Shown one piece after another: positions 1-9,551 of a DNA stretch of 64,000 nucleotides (position 1 is the first letter of the stretch; the number at the start of each line of letters is the position of its first letter). Below the pieces are notes generated by a model, which did no database searches, had not been told where the DNA came from, and saw only the letters and a list, made by a program, of their open reading frames with translations. Made by a program: the position numbers and the translations under genes. The stretch comes from Salminus brasiliensis (taxonomy: Eukaryota > Chordata > Actinopteri > Characiformes > Bryconidae): NCBI RefSeq assembly GCF_030463535.1, contig NC_132891.1:9730949-9794948 (forward strand), in the 5' to 3' direction.

Positions 1-205
1 ATGATTAAAATGAGGCCATAGGTGGGGTAAATTGTAATCGATGGAGAGATAAGTATCATCCATCCATCCATCTTCTCACACGCTTCTTCCTGGCCGAGGT
101 AGTGGTGGGTCAGGAGTCTACTCAGGAATCACAAGGGTGCCAGCAACACAATTGATTCAATCTAATTCCAATTCAAAGCTCATTTGAAAGAGACACGCTA
201 TGTTG

Positions 206-690
206 AAAAAAGTTTTGGGACACCTACTGATTTAATGTTTCTTCCAAAATCAAGGGTATAAAAAAGAGTTTCCTGCTTTAGTTAAAGTAGCTGTCTCTAC
301 TGTCCAGGGAAAGCTTTCTACTAGATATTGGAGCACTGCTGTGAGGATTTGATTGCTTTCAGCAAGAAGAGTGTTAGTGAAGTCAGGATGTTGGATGATC
401 ACGACCCCACCTCATCCTCAGCTCCCCAAATCATTCCAAGAGTATTGGATGGAGCACAATCCATCATTCCAGAGAACACAGTTCCACTGCTCTACCGCTG
501 AATCCTGGGGGTCTTCATACCTCTTCGGATCACATCTGCCATTAGGCATGATTCTGAAAGGTTCATGTTTATCTGCTCTAGAGATTCCTGTTCTATTGGC
601 AAAACCTTTCTACAGGGACTAGACAAGCTGTGTGTGTGCATTTGCACATCTGTGTTAGCAATGGGTCTAGCCTAAAATGCTGAATACAGA
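206..690 (+). mobile_element. Family A small inverted-repeat element, copy 1
   Basis: Starts with a degraded form of the family end (AGTTTTGGGACACC) and runs through the conserved body: the block around CTGTCTCTACTGTCCAGG, the block around GCTGTGAGGATTTGATTG, the GGATGTTGGATGATCA block, and the internal GCACATCTGTGT near the distal end. It matches about eleven other copies in this window. No transposase is encoded, so it looks like a non-autonomous DNA transposon. Confidence 0.75.
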
Positions 691-1528
691 AGGTATATAT
701 TATATACAATAATATAGGAGTGAATTATGTGACTTATACTTAACTCAGTAATCAAAAATGATCATGAGAAACAGTTACTTTAATGGTTTATGGCACCTTT
801 CAGGGTAGCAATATCTGTCCAAATTTCTGTTCAGATGAAAAATTAAAAAAACACATAAAATACCCCTTTTAAACCCATATTAGGATGTGTCCCACTTTCC
901 CAAATTATTTTTTTAAATAAAAAAAGCTTGTTCCATTTGGTCAGGTCAGTAGATACATACTGTATGGTGTGAGGCCGTATGTTCTCCTTGACTTGTCTGA
1001 AAAACCTTGCTCAAGCTTAAGCTATGAATATGTACATGGCATAATACACTGGAAGATTAATGAACATTCTTTAATTGCACCAAGCTCATAGATAATGGAT
1101 TAAATGTTTCTTTGCCTGCAGCAAAAACAGACCGTGAAATGCCATCATTAAAATATGATCCTTATTGCTCGGGGTCGATTGATAGTATGTGAGCACTCTC
1201 CAAGCCCTGACCTTTCCACTACCAAGAGAAAAGCCCCGAAATGTTAAACGAAGTGGCCTAACTCAAAAACACAAAGATGTGTACTTCATCTGTGCCTGGA
1301 AAAAATGCCTCCCAGTGTAACAAAAAAGTTTTAAAATAGTTTATTCCTGACATAAGACAGTACACTTATTAAAAACGTTCTTTAGCACAGGCAGTGGTTC
1401 TGTATAGAACCATGACAACTCATCAAATCATTTGGGTGCTAGTTCTTTGCCTGGTTCCTCACCTGTAATCTGATGTAACTTGGTGGCCCATTCTTTGTAC
1501 TGTACTCTCAGTAGAAGAGACAGTAGTG

Positions 1529-1625
1529 TCAACTGAGGGAGTTACCAGAGACTGATATAGAGATACCCCAGGTGGGATTCGAACCTTTGAGCAGTAATGT
1601 CCTACCAGCATACCACATGTTGGGG
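1529..1625 (-). mobile_element. Possible tRNA-derived SINE fragment
   Basis: Read on the minus strand this contains a tRNA B-box-like GGTTCGAATCCC about 30 nt after an A-box-like TATGCTGGTAGGAC. The acceptor stem does not close and the spacing is off for a functional tRNA, so I read it as a fragment of a tRNA-derived SINE and not as a tRNA gene. Confidence 0.35.
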
Positions 1626-3756
1626 CAGAAGATGTGAGAACTAATGGACAAAAGTGGCAGCCAGGGAAAAATTAACATGCTTCGAACTGATGAGTGCAGA
1701 AGATAAACAGAACAACCAGATCTTTCCAAATTAAATGAGAAGATGGTGGGAAACAATGAACGAAGAATTTCATAAACACCCGAGAAAGGAAAAACCTTGA
1801 CGTGGTTTGGTCTTTAGTTCCCATTCTGTGTACTTTCCTTTTCTCCTGTCTTATATATTACTTTTGGATGTGCCAGAGGGCAGAGGGGGAAGCCTGAGAG
1901 GGCAGAGTTTTGAAACTTGTGAAAGAAGTTTTGGGAAAGATTTACAGGCTGAGTCAGTGCTGAATGTAACAGACTGAGCACAGAACAAGGACGTCATGCA
2001 CTTATAGTAAGTAGGGGGAGAGACAGTTAGCCGCAATTGCCCGTAATTATCTAGGGGCAATTCTGAGTCTCCCCCTGGTGGCCAGTGGCAGTCTAGCGGA
2101 CGGACTAACCATGGGCTGTGTAGATGTTTCAAGACAGGATTCCACTATTATATAAGTCAACCCTTACAACCCTTTTTAGTGAATTGGTGCCATAGAAGAA
2201 CCATTTTTGGCTCACTTACAATGTTTTAATGGATGCTTCATTACAGAACAAATTCTGTATGTAAGTTATGAACATGGGAGAAGAAGAAGCTTTTTAAAGT
2301 TTTAAAGAACCCCAGTATCATTTTAAGGTTCTACACAAATGAATGGGATTTCTGTGGAACTATAAAGACCATGAACCCATTGGAAACCAACCCTCTGCAG
2401 GAACTGCACCTCTCCTCTGCCATGAATATATTTAAAAATATAAATTTAGGTCAAAATCGAATCTAATTTGAACAGACAGCTGTGCTTTGCAGATAATACC
2501 ATCTAGTGCGGTATAGTGCCCCCCTGAGGTAGTTAATACACACTGTAGTCTGTTAATTCACTGCTAAAATTTAAAGTGTAAATGCATGTTTCATGTTTTT
2601 CCAAACACACACACCGTCGACACGACATCATCGTCCAATCGAATGAAAATAATTGAAATAAGATAAAGTAAAAATTCAGATTTTCTGTGAAACTGTGATA
2701 AAAACCAGCGTATGGGTCAGTCTTTCTACAGACAGCAGCAAGAAGGGGGGGGGGGGGGGGGGGGGCAAACAAGACTACAGTTACCAAAGCAATACTCCTA
2801 AACCACTACAGTTCCTACAATGGCTTGCAAATCTAACTTACAGTTTCCTGGTGGCACATGCACTTGTGAAATGACTGTATTTACCCTAACAGGTACCGTG
2901 TGTTCTCTGCATATTCACCAAAACGTGACCTCAGCATGAATGCACATACAGATACACCAGTAATTCACCACCACTGTTCACTCTGACTCTGTAGGTTTCT
3001 CTAGAACAGACCGTTTCACACCAAGCCACAATGAATGGCTTTGTTTACATCTTTATGCAGAAATTTTAAAAAGTGGTGACATTCCCCTTTGTAAGGTCTT
3101 AAAGTTGAAAACTGAATCTACTTAGAGTTGATTCGATGTACTTTCTGTGAGATATAATTCAGCCCTGGGGAATAACTAGCCAACATTTATGTGTTCATTT
3201 ATTTGTTCATTGTTTATTAGTGGAAAAAAGGCCTGCTAATATAGGCCTAATAAATCTTGTCCATATGCATGTTATATTTAGCAAAAGTATAATTTCAGAT
3301 CGGGGAGTGCCTGGGCACACCAGCATTAGGCCTAATGCATATCTTAACATGCATATGTGTGGGCGTTCATAAGCTCTGAGCCACTGAAGCTCTCCAAGGA
3401 GTTAAGAACTGCTGCATGGGAAAATACTGAGCTGAGCATCCAACTACTGAGCCTATTCTGTTTAGCAATTAAGGCATGCATATGCAAGGCACACACAGAG
3501 GAACATTAAAAGCTTTGTCTCATTTCAGTCCAGATTAGTTACACTTTTTCACTACTGGTATTCATGCCCCAACAGAGGTTTGTCCTTGTTTGACCTAGTT
3601 ACAGCAAACTGCACTGATGTTTGGAATATCATATGACTACGTTTCACAGCTGATTTCAGACCAAGATTTGTGTTGTGACATAATATTCTTTAGACAGTAG
3701 ACAAACAATAGTTGGTAATAATATAAGGACCAGTAGAAGGGGTTTCTCACCACAGA

Positions 3757-4409
3757 ACAATGGGCCTTATTCACCAACCATTCTTAAGAAGAAATTTCGC
3801 TTGTGCATTTTTTTTTACAAAGACTCTGACATCCATCAGTGTTTTCTTATTTATGATTTGTTCCAAGTGGGATCCATTATCATACGTTTTATAATAACGC
3901 TGGGGTTTAAAAACACATCATGAATCCCATGTAGATGTTTTGTCAGGACTTTTCCCAAGAACAAATGTAAGAAAATTCTTAAGCAGAACATCCACCCTCA
4001 ATATCAGTGAGTCTCTGCCTTCTCAGCACATTTGAAAAATGCATGTTGGGAATGTGCAGAGGTGGGGTTTAGTGAGGAGCAGGTAGAGTAGAAAACATCC
4101 AATATGAAGTTGTTCTGCTTGAGACGTTTTCGCAGATGGTTTCCGTCCCACACTATCTCCAAGTAAAGCGTGTTACAGACACAGCAAAACTCAACTTTCG
4201 TTTTCGAACACTTGGGAAACTCAAGTCAGGTTTTGAACAGTAAAAATGTACTTTATCAGCATAAAATGAATATTGTTGGACAAATCGTTTGTTTCGTTTT
4301 GACCAAATACTACTAGGAGTATGAGTGTAAAAATATTTGTAGAAATATTAAAATATATATTTAGAGTTACCTGCACTTTAAGAAGATATTGGTGAATAAG
4401 GCCCAATGT
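3757..4409. mobile_element. Non-autonomous element with about 30-bp terminal inverted repeats
   Basis: The left end (3761 onward, TGGGCCTTATTCACCAA) recurs in inverted orientation at 4388-4405. The repeat extends for roughly 30 bases with a few mismatches on each side, giving an element of about 650 bp. It has no coding capacity. A shorter, diverged relative with the same GGGCCTT start and AAGAAAATTCTTA inner block is at 29493-29735, which supports it being a family and not a chance hairpin. Confidence 0.7.
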
Positions 4410-4459
4410 TCCTTATGATTCTACTGAAACTGTCCTAATAGAGGTCAGTCAGAGCTTTA

Positions 4460-4830
4460 CTAACATTGAAACCACCTGTCTAATATTTAGTAGGTCCCCT
4501 TCGTTCGGGTCGTCAAAACAGCTCTGACTTGTTGAGGCATGGACTCGACAATTGTGAAGGGATCCTGGGGTATTAGGATCCTTTAGCACGTCTAGCACAT
4601 CCCACAGTTGCTCAACCGGATTGAGACCTGAAGAATTTTGAGGGCCAAGTCAACGCCAGGATCTCGTCGTCATGTTTCTTAAACCACCGCTGATCAATTA
4701 CTGCAGTGTTGTAGTGTGGCACATTATCCTGCTGAAAGGGGCCACTTTTATTAGGGAATACTGTTATTTCCCAGAGCATCACACTGCCTCCACCAGCTTG
4801 GTGTCAGTTACAAATCAACAATGCAAGCGA
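4460..4830 (-). mobile_element. Tc1-like transposase remnant, C-terminal part
   Basis: Read on the minus strand the interval resembles the C-terminal catalytic half of a Tc1-type transposase: GGSVMLW-like residues near 4800, a QQDN motif and following PH at about 4715-4735, then LTWPS near 4640, then a decayed tail. It carries stop codons and frameshifts and has lost the N-terminal half. It is a dead copy of the same transposon group whose internally deleted forms occur at 10703-11175 and 45190-45625. Confidence 0.6.
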
Positions 4831-6204
4831 CAGAATAAACACAGAGGTATAAATACACTAAGACGAAACAAGCACCACATGAGGCTAATGATGGAGGGGT
4901 GGAGTCACAAAGGAAAGTGAGGTGGGAACAGTAAAGAGTAGGCGGGACTATGGCGGATGCAAGAACGAAAACAAACAATGAAGCTCATGGACATGGAGCA
5001 CAGGGGATACGTAAACATGAAACACAGATGAAAAGGGACTAGACAAGACAGGATTAGGTGTTACACTTTTAAGAACAAGAGTGCGGACAGAGTCAATATA
5101 CATATTATGTCATTAAATATCATATATTATACAGTATATCATATGTACATATTATTGCCTTTATACATAATATGTCATTATCAGCTGAGCTGTAGCTGTG
5201 TGTAAACCTTTTGGGCTCTGAATGTGATCCCACACATCATTTCTTCACTCTTATAACTGCATTGTATAGGTCCTAAAATTGAACCCTGTGGGACTTCACA
5301 AAATATACACCAATTTTTTTCGCAGTAGGATTAAAGACTTGTGAAGTGAAGTTAATGGACGTGGCGGAGTGGGTTTAGTCGAATAACCTTTAATAAATGA
5401 AATAAATAATAGGTACAAAGCTGTTTGAGGTGCCTAGAAAACACATAATACGTACTTAGAACTGCTCAAATGTGAAAAAAATGAACTTTGCCTTTAACCA
5501 TGCATGTCCTTGACAACACGCTCAGGGTGGACTGCATGACACAATGAACATCCTGCCATGCTGTGTGATATGTATAAAAAGGCTGAAAAGAACCAGCTCA
5601 GATACTAGATCAAGGTGGGAAGAGGAAAAGATCTAAGTGGCTTTGAAAGTAGATTCATTATTTGGGAAGGATGGCAGGAGCTTCAGTCACAGAGGCTATT
5701 TAGCTGACCGTTTTTTCAATAAGAACAGTGTGTAGGGGACATCTGCATTTAGAATCGTGAGAAAACGTCAGTAAGTAAGGTTTGGAAACCGTGGTTAAAA
5801 ATGCACATTGAATTGCTGTAATGCCGGTGCATTCGCAGGGCTGGGCTGTGAACACGTACTCAGAATACAGAAGTGAAGTATCTGTATTCAGTTCACATTC
5901 GATTTTGAAACGGCCGTTTTCTGAAGACACTTACTTTTTACATTTTAAGGAGAATACTTTTAGGGTGCATACCCACTGAAAACATAGCATTCTCAAAAGA
6001 TACATGTAAAAGATACATGCTTGATAATGGACGATTATTAAAAGCTTAATCAGTGGAGAGAGGACAGAGTGAAAGGTAATATGGGTAGAATAAAGGGAGG
6101 AGACTGAGTGAGGGAGGAGGCCTCAGCAGTGTTCCTTGGAGAGCAGAGAAGTCTTTTATTCAAAGCTGCTTAGTTCTTTTACAAATTCAAAAAACAAAAA
6201 AATG

Positions 6205-6430
6205 CTTACACTCTTAAAAATGAAGGTGCTTTAGATGGTTCTATGAGCGATTCCCAATTGTGGTTCCATAAACTATGTTTGTAATAGAGCTGTGTGAGTG
6301 TGAGGAACCTTTTGAAGGTCTAAAGAACCATCACTTAATGTATCTTAATGTATGCATCACTTAATCACGTAAGGTTTTTTAAACCCCTTGTAAAGGTTCT
6401 TCATACTCACACAGTTTAATTATAAAGAAT
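6205..6430. mobile_element. Angel-like small hairpin element
   Basis: Starts CACTCTTAAAAATGAAGG and contains the GGTTCTATGAGCGAT, AACTATGTTTGTAATAGAG and TGTGAGTGTGAGGAACC blocks. The same blocks recur at about 26690-27180, 30000-30345, 49332-49565 and 59045-59280. I recall such AGAACC-rich hairpins in fish genomes under the name Angel, but the family name is from memory. Confidence 0.55.
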
Positions 6431-6636
6431 CTTTGGTCCTGGAGGCACCCTGGCCATTTTACTGTTTTTCTTGTTCTGAACACATCTGATTCAACTAATC
6501 GGCTCATTAACAAGCCGTTTCAGAGTTGCAGAGGGGTGTTAAGCAGGGGATCCACTTCAGTGTGGGCCAGGGTAGACCTTTAGAAGGTTCTTCACACCCA
6601 TACAGCTCCGTTACAAATAGGGTTCTTTATGGAACA

Positions 6637-6778
6637 GGGTACCATGCTCTTAAAAAAAAGGTTCTTCAAATGGTTATTTGAGTGATGCCATAAACACTTT
6701 TGTTGGTTCTTTATAGCATCACTCAAATAACCATTTGAAGAACCTTTGTTTTTAGAACTATGGTACCCTGCAATAGAA
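6637..6778. repeat. 142-bp near-perfect inverted repeat (hairpin)
   Basis: The left arm begins GGGTACCATG at 6637 and contains CTTCAAATGGTTATTTGAGT. The right arm carries the reverse complement ACTCAAATAACCATTTGAAG and ends CATGGTACCC-like sequence at 6778. The arms are about 55-60 bp with only a few mismatches and a loop of about 25 bp. It belongs to the AGAACC hairpin family noted nearby. Confidence 0.85.
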
Positions 6779-6924
6779 TGGTGCCCTGTCTAGACCAGAC
6801 TCGTAGCTGAGGCGAGGTAAAGGACAATACTTAGCATGTCCTCTGACTATGAACTTCTATAGTCTGTACCTGAGTTTTAGGTAATGCAGTTGTAACACAA
6901 TGTTTTTTGGTTGGGGAGGGTTAG

Positions 6925-7095
6925 AGACCACTCTAAGCCAGTGGTCTTCATCCCTCCTTCAGGAAAGCTAACTTCCTGCAGGTTTCCAACACACCCCATT
7001 CAACCAATCAAGGACTTCTGAAGGCAGTTTCAGTTGGATCAGGTGGGGTGGAGTAGGGTTGGATCCAAAGTTGGGAGATTCAATGCTCTCCAAGA
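6925..7095. repeat. Dispersed repeat fragment
   Basis: This block, with CCAACACACCCCATTCAACC followed by AATCA and a GGATCAGGTGGGG-type core, is repeated in diverged form at about 6437-6575, 24705-24850 and (reverse orientation) 29755-29890. It looks like a common interspersed fish repeat. No ends are definable. Confidence 0.5.
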
Positions 7096-7925
7096 GTAGG
7101 GTTGAAGACTATTGCTCTCAGCAAACCATATAGTATCTTTATATCCAGAGGGCATTCCTGCCTTGAGCCCAATGATTCCTGACCAGGAAAAAGTGAATAA
7201 GAAGATGGAGGAATAAATGAATGAACAGAAGAACAGCATGGTGAAAATCGCCAACCAGTAATGTCAACAAACACTGTGTAAAATAAGCCATGTGTTCCCA
7301 TGTCCCATAAAAGGACACCTGCTAAAAGTACTCCTATGTATTGTGACTAAATGTGTTACTGAAAAAAACATTAAGGACGATGCATTTAGTATTCAGGCCG
7401 TCGCCGCTCCATCAATTGTCAGTGCAGGACATGATTAGACTGTCAGCAAGAACAGTCCGTCCACAACCATGAGATATAATATCACAGAGATGGATATTAT
7501 AGGGCTGCAGATACTGCTTATTTGAGTCCACTTGTCCCATCTGAAGGATCACTATAAATCCATTTAAAGTTATTCTGACTGATCACTTTTACACTGAACA
7601 CACTCCACCAGAAATAAGTCAGGAAATTCAAATAGTCATGTCGTGACACGGCAGTTTGAAAAATCGAACAGTAAATTAGAGTGAATAAATGTTCTAGCTA
7701 TCCAACATTAAACGTTCAGGAACCCTGAGATGTCTGTTGAAGGTCAAAGAAGGAAACAGGACTAGTGCAGCTGTCGAGAACTGGTGTCCAGGGTTTTCCT
7801 ATTCTAACACACTAAAAGAAACCTTTGTGATTGGCTGAAGAGCTGGACCTGGAGGGCTGGAGTTGGAAAATCGCCAAACTAAGCTGGAATCCAGCAGAGA
7901 AGCAAGGCATTGTGTTGCAGATATG

Positions 7926-8352
7926 CTATACGGACAAAAGTATTGAGACACCTGCTTATTTATTGTTTCTTCAGAAATCAAGTGCATTAAAAAAGAATGT
8001 ACCCAGGTATATGTTGGAATAGCTGTCTCTACTTTGGGGAAGGCTCTCTACTAGATTTTCCAGCACTGCTGTGAGGATTTGATTGCAGTCAGTGACAAGA
8101 GCATTAGTGAATTTAGGATGTTGGATGATCACTGCCCTACCTCATCTCTTACTCCCCAACTCATCCTCATACCAACAGTATTGGATGGACCACCCATCAA
8201 TTCAGAGAACCCAGCTCCATTGCTCCACAGCTCAATGCTGGGGGCTTTATACCCATCTAGCTCACACCTGGCATTAGGCATGATGCCAATAGGTTCATGT
8301 TTATCTGCTCCAGAGAGTCTTATTCTATTGGCAGTACTTCTCTACAGGGTCC
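7926..8352 (+). mobile_element. Family A small inverted-repeat element, copy 2
   Basis: Begins CTATACGGACAAAAGTATTG, close to the family end CACTATATGGACAAAAGTAT, and follows the family body in order through the GGTTCATGTTTATCTGCTCC and CTACAGGG blocks. It breaks off there into unrelated sequence, so the distal terminal repeat is missing. Confidence 0.8.
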
Positions 8353-9002
8353 CCTTAACCCCTTAACACGCCGAGCTGTATTCCTCAGTAAATACTGGGA
8401 CTTTTGTATAAACTGGTGGGGCTATTCTTGTGAAACAGAAGTTTGTAATAACACGTTTGGCCCACCGGCAGGACATAGGCTTTATAAAGGAGATGAATAT
8501 GGTTCACCAAATGTCACCAAAATCTAAATATATTGCTACAAATCATAGATTCCCTTTTCCAGCATCATCTAGAACATTTTCGGCTGTTGTAGAGAAGCTT
8601 ACAGCTTCTGATTTCTTTACAACACTGAAACCAAGGGGTCATGATGCCTGTAACACAAGTACACAGCCCACCAAATGTAAATACTACACCCCACCCCACT
8701 CCAGTCTACAGCCATATAGCTTCTCATATTTAAACATATGTTATAAGGGATGCATCTGCCTCGATTGCTTTTTGACTGAGGCACAATTCAGTCATTTGCA
8801 TTTATCACTGTCTTAAAATGACAGCAATAAAAAGTGCCTGTTTAATTCTAACGGGTAAACACAGGTTAGAAAATCGTTATGTAATAATTCAAGTTTCTGG
8901 TCATGAAATAAAATGGACATTAAGCACACAAAAATACAGAGAAGTGTAGGATTTGATCCCTAATTTAGTTATGAAAAAAAGCTAAGCACTGAATTCAGGT
9001 TC

Positions 9003-9070
9003 ACTGATCAGCCATAACATTAAAACCACAGACTGCTGCTGACGCCTTGGTGCCAGAGGTCTTGTAGAGC
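9003..9070. mobile_element. End fragment of a Tc1-like transposon
   Basis: Contains CACTGATCAGCCATAACATT followed by AAAACCAC. This end sequence recurs in the opposite orientation next to the Tc1-derived element at about 45595-45625 (GTGTTAATGTTTTGGCTGAT), so it marks a terminus of that group. The SINE at 9102 is inserted just downstream of it. Confidence 0.5.
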
Positions 9071-9101
9071 TCATGTATGGGCGGGTCAGAGCTGATATTG
9101 G

Positions 9102-9341
9102 TGGTTGGTGTGGCGCAACAGCTAACACCTACCACTACCTACCAGTGAACTACCCCATCACGTGGAATACTGGGGTTCGATTCCCAGTCTGGGTGACTAT
9201 GCTGCGCTACACCAATAAGAGCCCTTGGGCAAGACTCCTAACACTACACTGGCCCACCTCTGTAATACGAGTCACCTTGTAAGTCGCTCTGAATAAGAGT
9301 GTCAGCTAAATGCCATAAATAATAAAATCAATGAAATGAAA
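9102..9341 (+). mobile_element. tRNA-derived SINE with target-site duplication
   Basis: The 5' part carries a tRNA-like A box (GGCGCAACAGCTAAC) and a B box (GGTTCGATTCCC at about 9175). The body has TTGGGCAAGACTCCTAAC and ends with AAGTCGCTCTGAATAAGAG and GTCAGCTAAATGCC, a tail typical of fish SINEs, followed by an A-rich end. It is flanked by the 9-bp direct repeat TGATATTGG (9093-9101 and 9342-9350), the expected footprint of target-primed insertion. A related copy is at 46479-46695. Confidence 0.85.
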
Positions 9342-9509
9342 TGATATTGGGGCACGATCAAGGTAAACTACACAGTTTCCACCCTTCTGTCCTGTGTCCT
9401 GTCAGTCTGACCGTCACTGATCCTCCGAGCCTGATGGGGGCGCTAATCCGCCGCTCTTGGCTAAAGTCGTGCGGCGGCTCGGCGCGGAGAGAGGCGGCGC
9501 TGGGCGGGG

Positions 9510-9551
9510 ATGAAAGGTTGTAAACATGGCGGCGGCCTTGGAAGAGGATGA
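9510..9551 (+). promoter_or_regulatory. Short upstream ORF overlapping the dnajc11 start
   Basis: An ATG 16 nt upstream of the dnajc11 initiation codon opens a 13-codon frame out of phase with it and ends at TGA 9549-9551, after the real start. If it lies in the mRNA it would compete with the main ATG. The surrounding 9420-9600 is GC-rich, consistent with a promoter and 5' UTR. Whether transcription starts upstream of 9510 is not visible. Confidence 0.4.

Larger units (their letters stand above)
1..9500. other. Intergenic, transposon-rich; no host gene seen
   Basis: No exon chain with homology to a known protein could be found on either strand. Short open frames here are isolated, lack flanking splice logic, and mostly lie inside repeats. 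The recognisable content is mobile-element debris: two copies of a small inverted-repeat element (206-690 and 7926-8352), an element bounded by inverted repeats at 3757-4409, a Tc1-like transposase remnant at 4460-4830, translated-as-hairpin Angel-like units at 6205-6780, and a SINE at 9102-9341. There is a homopolymer run of G at about 2745-2765. The stretch 4840-6200 has no feature I can name apart from AT-rich sequence. A distant regulatory role for dnajc11 cannot be excluded from sequence alone. Confidence 0.7.

Noticed and set aside
1550-1620. Possible tRNA gene on the minus strand
   Set aside because: Has A- and B-box-like motifs but the stems do not pair into a cloverleaf; treated as SINE debris.
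8430-8816. 128-codon frame upstream of dnajc11
   Set aside because: Partly continues from a broken transposon copy; no domain, no promoter, and composition like the surrounding repeats.
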